Made by a program: the position numbers and the translations under genes. DNA of 7,445 nucleotides from Bacteroidales bacterium (lineage in GTDB: Bacteria > Bacteroidota > Bacteroidia > Bacteroidales > DTU049). Location: positions 1 through 7,445 of the forward strand of contig JASEGF010000043.1 of NCBI GenBank assembly GCA_030017935.1, in the 5' to 3' direction. Below the pieces are notes generated by a model. It was not told the DNA's origin. It saw only the letters and a program-made list of their open reading frames with translations, and searched no databases. The first letter of the stretch is position 1. The number at the start of each line of letters is the position of its first letter. Below are positions 1-7,031 of this stretch, in pieces.

Positions 1-29
1 TCTTCTCTATTTTTTAAAATAAAATATTA

Positions 30-58
30 AAATTGACTTTTTAAGGGACGACTATATA
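30..58 (+). repeat. Left copy of an inverted repeat bracketing the smpB-UbiA gene block
   Basis: The core TTAAGGGACGACTAT at 41-55 occurs as an exact reverse complement at 2806-2820. Similarity continues outward and inward at lower identity, to about 28 bp with three substitutions and one single-base gap. The GC-containing core stands out from an otherwise very AT-rich region. This copy lies upstream of smpB and points toward it. Its function is unknown: it could be a regulator binding site, a dispersed intergenic element, or the end of a former mobile element. No flanking target-site duplication was seen. Confidence 0.6.
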
Positions 59-115
59 GCATCAAAAAATTTATTACTATTTTTTTAAAATTTTTCTTTT
101 AAATCAAAAAACTAT

Positions 116-123
116 TATCTTTG
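116..123 (+). promoter_or_regulatory. Probable -7 box of the smpB operon promoter
   Basis: TATCTTTG matches the Bacteroidetes housekeeping -7 consensus TAnnTTTG. It lies 16 nt before the smpB ATG, so the 5' leader would be only about 10 nt. No good -33 TTG is present 19 nt upstream (only T-rich sequence at 91-100), so the match is partial. There is no Shine-Dalgarno sequence before the ATG, only AT-rich sequence, which is usual in this phylum. Confidence 0.45.
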
Positions 124-139
124 TAATCTCAAATAATTT

Positions 140-589
140 ATGGCAAATAAAGTAGAAATAGTAAATAAAAAAGCTAAATTTGAATATACAATTTTAGATA
201 AATATGAGGCTGGCGTAGTGCTCACAGGTACTGAGATCAAAAGTATTAGACAAAATAAAGCTTCTCTTTCTGATGCTTATTGCGTTTTTAAAGATGGAGA
301 ATTATGGGTTAAAAATATACATATTTCTGAATATATTAATGGTACTTATAATAATCATGATCCTAAACGAGATAGAAAATTACTTTTACATAAATATCAA
401 CTTAAAAGGTTAGAATCTAAAATAAAAGAATCTGGATTAACAATAGTACCTCTACGTTTGTATTTGAACGATAAAGGTCTTGCTAAATTAGAAATCGCTT
501 TAGTGAGAGGCAAAAAGGAGTATGACAAGCGCGAAGCTATTAAAAAAAGAGAAAGTGAACGTAATATTTCAAAATATTTTAAACCATGA
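140..589 (+). CDS. smpB: SsrA-binding protein SmpB
   Basis: SmpB binds tmRNA (SsrA) and delivers it to stalled ribosomes for trans-translation, so that broken mRNAs are released and nascent peptides are tagged for proteolysis. The 149-residue product has the usual family length. Hallmarks visible are the N-terminal NKKAKFEY segment, GTEIKSIR at 30-37, HDPKRDRKLLLHK at 73-85, and the RGKKEYDKRE block at 123-132. A basic C-terminal tail (to residue 149) follows; in the family this tail enters the mRNA channel. Translation begins at the first ATG, behind an AT-rich leader with no Shine-Dalgarno. The stop overlaps the next start as ATGA, which suggests translational coupling. No ssrA gene is visible in the window. 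Identification is secure. Confidence 0.97.
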   Translation: MANKVEIVNKKAKFEYTILDKYEAGVVLTGTEIKSIRQNKASLSDAYCVFKDGELWVKNIHISEYINGTYNNHDPKRDRKLLLHKYQLKRLESKIKESGLTIVPLRLYLNDKGLAKLEIALVRGKKEYDKREAIKKRESERNISKYFKP

Positions 590-1323
590 AAATCGTTTTA
601 ATAGGATATGGTAATGTAGGTTGGCACCTTAGTAGATTTCTAAAAATGTATTTCGATCAATTAGAAATCGTAACCAATAATCCTATTGATACAGATAATT
701 TTACTTTCCGCACAGACATTCCTCAGGATGCAGATATGTACATAATCACTAGACAAGAAAGATATGTTGCTGAAACATCAAAAAATGTAAGTGCTAAAAA
801 TGCGATAGTAGTACACACTTCTGGTACTTTGTCAGCAAATGTATTAGATAATCATAAACATTATGGTGTTCTATATCCTTTGCAAACTTTTAGAAAAAGT
901 AAACCTTTATCTATTACAAACATTAATTTTGCAATTGAATCATCAGATAAATATACTTTAGATACATTAAAATTTATTTGTGAAAGCATTCATCAGGATT
1001 ATGTTATAGTTGATAGTGAGCAACGACTGGCCTTACATACTACAGGTGTTTTAGTTTCTAATTTTCCGAATTTTCTTTATGTAATTGCTTACAATCTTTT
1101 AGATAAATATAATTTGTCTCATGAAATTATTAAACCTCTTATCAGGGAAACTACTGATAGACTCGAGCAATATAATCCTTCAGAAGTGCAAACAGGACCT
1201 GCAGTTAGAGGCGATAGTGAGATAATAAAAAAACATTTAGATTTTCTGCAAAATGTATCTACTGATGCAGCAGAAATATATGAGATATTGAGTAAAGCTA
1301 TAATTAAATATTATAATAAATGA
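586..1323 (+). CDS. DUF2520 / Rossmann-like dehydrogenase-family protein
   Basis: The 245-residue product belongs to the two-domain Rossmann plus DUF2520 family, which resembles pyrroline-5-carboxylate reductase and F420-dependent NADP oxidoreductases. The N-terminal nucleotide-binding loop is G7-Y-G9-N-V-G12. Family signatures are HTSG at 77-80, YPLQTF at 97-102, and in the helical C-terminal domain LHTTGVLVSNFPN (150-162) and QTGPAVRGD (202-210). The fold predicts binding of a dinucleotide cofactor, but to my knowledge no substrate is established, so I assign no reaction. The start overlaps the smpB stop (ATGA), and its own stop overlaps the next start in the same way. This order, just before a KdsC-like phosphatase, is common in Bacteroidetes. 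It looks intact. Confidence 0.9.
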   Translation: MKIVLIGYGNVGWHLSRFLKMYFDQLEIVTNNPIDTDNFTFRTDIPQDADMYIITRQERYVAETSKNVSAKNAIVVHTSGTLSANVLDNHKHYGVLYPLQTFRKSKPLSITNINFAIESSDKYTLDTLKFICESIHQDYVIVDSEQRLALHTTGVLVSNFPNFLYVIAYNLLDKYNLSHEIIKPLIRETTDRLEQYNPSEVQTGPAVRGDSEIIKKHLDFLQNVSTDAAEIYEILSKAIIKYYNK

Positions 1324-1841
1324 AAAATTATAAAGAAAGGCTAAAAAATATAACTACTATAATATTAGATTATGACGGAGTAATGACTGACGGTAAAATG
1401 TATATAACTGAAGATGGGAAAGAAATAAGAGCAGGCAATGTTAAAGATGGATATATTCTACAACTATTGATGAAAAAAGGGTTCAATGTAGTGATATTAA
1501 GCGGTAGTAATGCTAAATCAATCATGTGGCGATCTAAATCATTGAAAATAAATGATATACATTTAGGTGTTGTTAATAAACTTTATGAATACGAACTAAT
1601 TAAACAAAAACTTAATATTACTGATGAAGAAATATTATTTATCGGCGATGATCTACCAGATTATGAGCTAATGAATAAAGTCGGCATATCTGTATGCCCT
1701 GCTGATGCTGCTCAAGAGATCAAAGAAATAGCAGATTATATATCAAGATATGGTGGTGGCAAAGGATGTGTGAGAGAAATAGGTGAACAAATTTTAAAAG
1801 CACAAAATAAATGGATGGACAAAGATTGCTTCGAATGGTAA
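1320..1841 (+). CDS. kdsC: KdsC-like HAD phosphatase (probable Kdo-8-phosphate phosphatase)
   Basis: This is a 173-residue HAD-superfamily phosphatase of the KdsC type, which removes phosphate from 3-deoxy-manno-octulosonate 8-phosphate in the pathway to Kdo, the sugar that links lipid A to core polysaccharide. Motif I is DYDGVMTDG, with nucleophile D17 and acid/base D19. Motif II falls in LSGSN (S61), motif III is K87 in GVVNK, and motif IV is GDDLPD (D110, D111, D114), which binds magnesium. The C-terminal GGGKGCVREI at 145-154 is the glycine-rich tail typical of KdsC tetramers. The length is normal. The exact sugar substrate is inferred, since related HAD enzymes act on KDN-9-P or Neu5Ac-9-P. 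The gene starts in an ATGA overlap with the preceding stop, so it sits in the same operon. Confidence 0.88.
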   Translation: MKNYKERLKNITTIILDYDGVMTDGKMYITEDGKEIRAGNVKDGYILQLLMKKGFNVVILSGSNAKSIMWRSKSLKINDIHLGVVNKLYEYELIKQKLNITDEEILFIGDDLPDYELMNKVGISVCPADAAQEIKEIADYISRYGGGKGCVREIGEQILKAQNKWMDKDCFEW

Positions 1842-2773
1842 AATCAATTGGTAATTTTTTCAAATTGATTAGATGGCTAGACTTATTGTTTATAGCCCTA
1901 ATATTTTTTCTAGTTTATCAACAAATATTAATTCATTTCTACGCTCTTGATGGCACTGCGATGCCTATAAGTACATTAGAATATATTTTAATATCACTAT
2001 CATTTATTCTTATGTCTGCTGCTGGCTATGCTCTTAATGATTATTACGATTATGGCATGGATGAGATCAATAAACCCGATAAATTAATATTACACCATAA
2101 ACTACCATATAAAACAGGGCTCTATTCCTTCATAATTCTTATCACATTAGGAATAATACTCAGTTTTTATCAATGCTTAGTGTGGAAAAATGGCGAAATA
2201 TTTATTATTTACTTGTTTATAGCAGCTATGTTTTGGTTTTATAGTACTAAATATAAAAGAGAACTAATTATAGGGAATATAATAATTAGCTTAATAGCAG
2301 CTCTTACTATAATATTACCTTGGCTAATAATAATTTTTGAAGGTATGGATGCCCATTTATTACCTGTAAGTATGTGGAAAACTATGAATTTTTTCATTTT
2401 TAGCTATGCATTTTTGTCATTTTTCATCACTTTTGCTAGGGAGATTGTCAAAGACATACAAGATATTGAAGGAGATAAGGCATATGATTGTCAAAATATT
2501 CCTATCAAATATGGCATTAAAACAGCTAAATATGTAATTACAATTTCAATGATCTTAATTTTAATCGGGCTTATATACATATCAGTCAGACTATTCTCTA
2601 GTGCCTATGATATTATGGGATATTTCTTTACATTTGTATTAATACCATTTGGCATATACATTATCATAATGACATTAAGGTCAAAAGAAAAATCTCAATG
2701 GAAAAATCTAAGTGATACAATGAAGGTTTATATGCTGGCTGGCATTTTGTCTATGATTTTTATAACAATATAA
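1835..2773 (+). CDS. UbiA-family membrane prenyltransferase
   Basis: This is an integral membrane prenyltransferase of the UbiA superfamily, with about eight or nine hydrophobic segments over 312 residues. Counting from the start chosen here, the first Asp-rich motif is NDYYDYGMDEINKPD at 68-82 and the second is REIVKDIQDIEGD at 202-214. Together these bind the magnesium-prenyl diphosphate. YSTKYKRELIIGN between them is also typical. Bacteroidetes homologues are often annotated as geranylgeranylglycerol-phosphate geranylgeranyltransferase, but the acceptor cannot be told from sequence. The ATG at 1835 gives a 7-nt overlap with kdsC and the usual MxxxxxFFKLIRW beginning. An in-frame ATG at 1811 would add eight residues and a 31-nt overlap. 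The Maf-type gene often found next in this phylum is absent; the CRISPR locus follows instead. Confidence 0.9.
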   Translation: MVKSIGNFFKLIRWLDLLFIALIFFLVYQQILIHFYALDGTAMPISTLEYILISLSFILMSAAGYALNDYYDYGMDEINKPDKLILHHKLPYKTGLYSFIILITLGIILSFYQCLVWKNGEIFIIYLFIAAMFWFYSTKYKRELIIGNIIISLIAALTIILPWLIIIFEGMDAHLLPVSMWKTMNFFIFSYAFLSFFITFAREIVKDIQDIEGDKAYDCQNIPIKYGIKTAKYVITISMILILIGLIYISVRLFSSAYDIMGYFFTFVLIPFGIYIIIMTLRSKEKSQWKNLSDTMKVYMLAGILSMIFITI

Positions 2774-2882
2774 AAATTTAAGCAAAAAAGTTTTAAAAAA
2801 TTTACATAGTCGTCCCTTAATAAGTAATTTTAAATATTTTATATGAAAAAAATAAAAAAATATGGGTTTTAGCTCTTAAAAA
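2774..2882. other. AT-rich gap between the UbiA gene and the CRISPR locus
   Basis: No open reading frame of note lies here and no clear hairpin terminator follows the UbiA stop. Apart from the inverted-repeat copy at 2803-2830 the sequence is mostly A and T runs. A near match to the -7 box (TAATTTTA, 2825-2832) has no -33 partner, so I do not call a promoter. Confidence 0.5.
2803..2830 (-). repeat. Right copy of the inverted repeat bracketing the gene block
   Basis: ATAGTCGTCCCTTAA at 2806-2820 is the exact reverse complement of 41-55. Read on the - strand, the extended copy reproduces the left one with one gap and three substitutions. It lies 30 nt after the UbiA stop, between the operon and the CRISPR locus, and the two copies are about 2.7 kb apart. 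Confidence 0.6.
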
Positions 2883-2981
2883 TTTAGAATTGCAGCTTTC
2901 CAGATGATTATCCAAAAAACGCGTTGTATAAGGGTATTACTATGCGCCCATTAGCTGCAACTTTACGATATAAAGTCCTGG
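2883..2981 (+). ncRNA. Candidate tracrRNA-like element: degenerate repeat plus nexus-like hairpins
   Basis: About 100 nt directly before the array. Positions 2883-2931 are a degenerate copy of the CRISPR repeat: GAATTGC (2887-2893), TGAT (2905-2908), AAAA and GCGTT (2921-2925) come in the same order as in the repeat. As a + strand RNA it would pair with a - strand crRNA: repeat nt 1-11 with 2921-2929 (9 pairs, two single-base bulges), a 3-nt bulge, then nt 12-26 with 2903-2917 (13 of 15 pairs including wobbles). AUAAGG (2928-2933) follows, as just after the lower stem of known tracrRNAs. Then come hairpins GGG/CCC (2932-2934 with 2947-2949) and ACTTTA/TAAAGT (2960-2965 with 2971-2976). Against this, there is no U-tract terminator before the first repeat, no clear promoter, and the repeats carry a + strand promoter. 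A - strand tracrRNA from the same copy, or a tracrRNA outside the window, remains possible. Confidence 0.38.
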
Positions 2982-3028
2982 GTTGTGAATTGCTAACATT
3001 TTGATAACTTTGCAAAAGCGTTTGCAAC
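2982..3028 (+). promoter_or_regulatory. Promoter pattern inside each CRISPR repeat (first copy shown)
   Basis: Within the repeat, TTG at nt 2-4 and TAACTTTG at nt 24-31 are separated by 19 nt. This is an exact match to the Bacteroidetes -33/-7 promoter pattern TTG-N19-TAnnTTTG. In the first repeat the boxes are at 2983-2985 and 3005-3012. Transcription would begin near repeat nt 36-40 and run into the next spacer, so every spacer would have its own promoter, as known for Neisseria and Campylobacter II-C arrays. The - strand of the repeat has no such match. Confidence 0.55.
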
Positions 3029-6000
3029 AACTAAATCCCAGTTTTTTGTGCCTTGCTTGTTGTGAATTGCTAACATTTTGATAACTTTGCAAAAGCGTTT
3101 GCAACAAAATTCAATTTTTTCGTTTTTGATAAACTGTTGTGAATTGCTAACATTTTGATAACTTTGCAAAAGCGTTTGCAACTATAGCATTAGTGATAAA
3201 GACTATCACAATGTTGTGAATTGCTAACATTTTGATAACTTTGCAAAAGCGTTTGCAACAAAGCGAAACTAAACACGCAAGGTGCAGTGGTTGTGAATTG
3301 CTAACATTTTGATAACTTTGCAAAAGCGTTTGCAACTTCTACAAAAAAATCTACCGCTAAAATATCGTTGTGAATTGCTAACATTTTGATAACTTTGCAA
3401 AAGCGTTTGCAACAAAGGATAGCTTAAATGTAGGCTCTTTTGTGTTGTGAATTGCTAACATTTTGATAACTTTGCAAAAGCGTTTGCAACTTTGTGTCCT
3501 TGTAGCCCAAAAACACCTTCGTTGTGAATTGCTAACATTTTGATAACTTTGCAAAAGCGTTTGCAACCTTAAAAAGAATATTCTCTAACACAAATCTGTT
3601 GTGAATTGCTAACATTTTGATAACTTTGCAAAAGCGTTTGCAACTTACTCTGATACTGCACTCCGATTTTTTCAGTTGTGAATTGCTAACATTTTGATAA
3701 CTTTGCAAAAGCGTTTGCAACATTAGCCATTTATCGAAACATTTACATTACGTTGTGAATTGCTAACATTTTGATAACTTTGCAAAAGCGTTTGCAACAG
3801 TGCTATTATCAATTTCCCATCGATAGCTGTTGTGAATTGCTAACATTTTGATAACTTTGCAAAAGCGTTTGCAACTTCATCAGAAAAAGCTAAATAATCA
3901 GTCGAGTTGTGAATTGCTAACATTTTGATAACTTTGCAAAAGCGTTTGCAACGATACTAATTTTAGTAACTTTAAAACTTATGTTGTGAATTGCTAACAT
4001 TTTGATAACTTTGCAAAAGCGTTTGCAACAAGCTGTTAGAACAGCATTTAATAACTTTTGTTGTGAATTGCTAACATTTTGATAACTTTGCAAAAGCGTT
4101 TGCAACAGCCAATAAATGTGCATACTGGCAAATTCAGTTGTGAATTGCTAACATTTTGATAACTTTGCAAAAGCGTTTGCAACAGTTGGAGTTTTTCCCA
4201 TATGGCAAATTTAGTTGTGAATTGCTAACATTTTGATAACTTTGCAAAAGCGTTTGCAACAGATACAAGCTCGGATGTATGTATAGACTAGTTGTGAATT
4301 GCTAACATTTTGATAACTTTGCAAAAGCGTTTGCAACCAAATAATTTTTTTTACCTGTTAGTTGAATGTTGTGAATTGCTAACATTTTGATAACTTTGCA
4401 AAAGCGTTTGCAACTTAATGAATTTTTATAATTACCAATAGAAAGTTGTGAATTGCTAACATTTTGATAACTTTGCAAAAGCGTTTGCAACTATGGTACC
4501 GCCCACCGACGTGGCATACCGGTTGTGAATTGCTAACATTTTGATAACTTTGCAAAAGCGTTTGCAACTACAATTTCATTAATGTCGTCTAAAAAGTAGT
4601 TGTGAATTGCTAACATTTTGATAACTTTGCAAAAGCGTTTGCAACTCAATATATTCGCATACAGGCAATTTCAAGTTGTGAATTGCTAACATTTTGATAA
4701 CTTTGCAAAAGCGTTTGCAACATAATTATTAACATACCACCTTCGATGTCAGTTGTGAATTGCTAACATTTTGATAACTTTGCAAAAGCGTTTGCAACTT
4801 GCTAAAAGTGAGCGATTGGTCTCCTCTAGTTGTGAATTGCTAACATTTTGATAACTTTGCAAAAGCGTTTGCAACTAGATTGTGCAGGTTTCAACCCAAG
4901 TTTAGGTTGTGAATTGCTAACATTTTGATAACTTTGCAAAAGCGTTTGCAACAAGTAGTAGTTTTTTGCGAAGAGCAAGTTAGTTGTGAATTGCTAACAT
5001 TTTGATAACTTTGCAAAAGCGTTTGCAACTCTGGTTCTAAACTCTGTATCAAGTTACTCGTTGTGAATTGCTAACATTTTGATAACTTTGCAAAAGCGTT
5101 TGCAACCCTACATAAAAAACTCTTGCTGCGTATTCAGTTGTGAATTGCTAACATTTTGATAACTTTGCAAAAGCGTTTGCAACTACAATTTCATTTATGT
5201 TGTCTAAAAAGTAGTTGTGAATTGCTAACATTTTGATAACTTTGCAAAAGCGTTTGCAACGAGCCCCCATCATTATTGACATTAAAACCAGTTGTGAATT
5301 GCTAACATTTTGATAACTTTGCAAAAGCGTTTGCAACGCGAAGGATAGTGAGCGTTTAGCTAGTCTAGTTGTGAATTGCTAACATTTTGATAACTTTGCA
5401 AAAGCGTTTGCAACCAAAGAAGAAATAAAAATGCTAAAAAAAATGTTGTGAATTGCTAACATTTTGATAACTTTGCAAAAGCGTTTGCAACGTCGATTAA
5501 AACAAGGTCGGTTGTGTCTACGTTGTGAATTGCTAACATTTTGATAACTTTGCAAAAGCGTTTGCAACTAGTTTAAAACGTCTTGCTGATTTGTAGCCGT
5601 TGTGAATTGCTAACATTTTGATAACTTTGCAAAAGCGTTTGCAACTCAGCAAATAGCTATGCAAGCGGGGTTAGAGTTGTGAATTGCTAACATTTTGATA
5701 ACTTTGCAAAAGCGTTTGCAACATTTTACCTGTTAGTTGTATATATTCTTGTGTTGTGAATTGCTAACATTTTGATAACTTTGCAAAAGCGTTTGCAACG
5801 CTGGTTCTATCGAAATCTCGCTGTCATAGGTTGTGAATTGCTAACATTTTGATAACTTTGCAAAAGCGTTTGCAACTTAGAAACCTAGCTGGTTACAGGT
5901 GTTATGGTTGTGAATTGCTAACATTTTGATAACTTTGCAAAAGCGTTTGCAACGCTGTTCTCGTCTGTTAGCACGAAAGGGTCGTTGTGAATTGCTAACA

Positions 6001-7031
6001 TTTTGATAACTTTGCAAAAGCGTTTGCAACAACTAAAAAAAAAAATAAGCAAGGCTCCTGGTTGTGAATTGCTAACATTTTGATAACTTTGCAAAAGCGT
6101 TTGCAACAAACAATATTATTCTGAAGATAAAGATATAGTTGTGAATTGCTAACATTTTGATAACTTTGCAAAAGCGTTTGCAACGCGTTCCATTAGTCCA
6201 TCTGCTCAAAAAGTGTTGTGAATTGCTAACATTTTGATAACTTTGCAAAAGCGTTTGCAACAATGGACTAACAGTAGAAAAGAAAGGACGTGTTGTGAAT
6301 TGCTAACATTTTGATAACTTTGCAAAAGCGTTTGCAACCGTCAATATAAGTTATTATTACAATTAATGGTTGTGAATTGCTAACATTTTGATAACTTTGC
6401 AAAAGCGTTTGCAACACTTCCACGTCTATCATCTTAAGCAAAACCGTTGTGAATTGCTAACATTTTGATAACTTTGCAAAAGCGTTTGCAACGAGGTAAG
6501 ATATATTGGCTTCTAAAAATATGTTGTGAATTGCTAACATTTTGATAACTTTGCAAAAGCGTTTGCAACAGTTACTACGATTTTTTCAAATTTTTTTGGG
6601 TTGTGAATTGCTAACATTTTGATAACTTTGCAAAAGCGTTTGCAACTTTATTCAAATAAAAAACTTAAAAGCAATAGTTGTGAATTGCTAACATTTTGAT
6701 AACTTTGCAAAAGCGTTTGCAACGAGCGGGTGCATTTTTCTAATATTAAAGTAGTTGTGAATTGCTAACATTTTGATAACTTTGCAAAAGCGTTTGCAAC
6801 ATAATTGTTTTAATTAACAATAAAATAACAGTTGTGAATTGCTAACATTTTGATAACTTTGCAAAAGCGTTTGCAACTTAACAGGAGAAGTAATTCATGT
6901 AATGCAGGTTGTGAATTGCTAACATTTTGATAACTTTGCAAAAGCGTTTGCAACAGAACTGTTAAAAGAGGCTGAAGCTGCGAAGTTGTGAATTGCTAAC
7001 ATTTTGATAACTTTGCAAAAGCGTTTGCAAC
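2982..7031. CRISPR. Type II-C CRISPR array, 53 repeats of 47 nt, 52 spacers
   Basis: A 47-nt repeat beginning GTTGTGAATTGC and ending GCGTTTGCAAC recurs every 77 nt. I located all 53 copies (first at 2982, last 6985-7031) and saw no variant. There are 52 spacers: 51 of 30 nt and one of 29 nt (spacer 22, 4646-4674). The long repeat, 30-nt spacers and adjacent type II Cas2 fit the II-C systems of Bacteroidetes; the repeat also resembles the 47-nt Bacteroides repeats as I remember them. The repeat ends are GTTG and CAAC, so ends alone do not fix direction. Neither end has a degenerate terminal repeat. The promoter in the repeat argues for + strand guides, whereas the upstream tracrRNA-like element argues for - strand guides. 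Most spacers have open frames and several form related pairs. No spacer matched the genes in this window by eye. Confidence 0.98.

Noticed and set aside
33..60. Sigma-70-like TTGACT plus TATAGC upstream of smpB
   Set aside because: Bacteroidetes use a different promoter code, and a TAnnTTTG box lies closer to the gene; the conserved inverted-repeat core lies between the two boxes rather than on them.
1811..1834. Longer UbiA start at the ATG of 1811
   Set aside because: It would add eight polar residues not typical of the family and a 31-nt overlap with kdsC; kept only as an alternative.
5107..5598. Spacers 28 and 34 share TCTTGCTG
   Set aside because: Eight bases plus a gapped flank are within chance for 52 AT-rich spacers.
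5030..5829. Spacers 27 and 37 share CTGGTTCTA at the same position
   Set aside because: Only 9 nt agree and the rest is unrelated; the common EP codons are too little to claim homologous targets.
2993..6263. About eleven overlapping - strand reading frames of 62-68 codons with nearly the same peptide (MQTLLQSYQNVSNSQ...)
   Set aside because: They are translations of the CRISPR repeats, recurring with the 77-nt period; the variable parts are spacers. Not genes.
6185..6291. Adjacent spacers 42 and 43 share ATGGACTAA on opposite strands
   Set aside because: The match stops after 9 nt and the shared bases fall in different reading frames, so a common target is not supported.
6878..6907. Spacer 51 contains an AGGAG followed by ATG, like a ribosome binding site and start
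   Set aside because: The ATG is followed directly by TAA, so no gene starts there.
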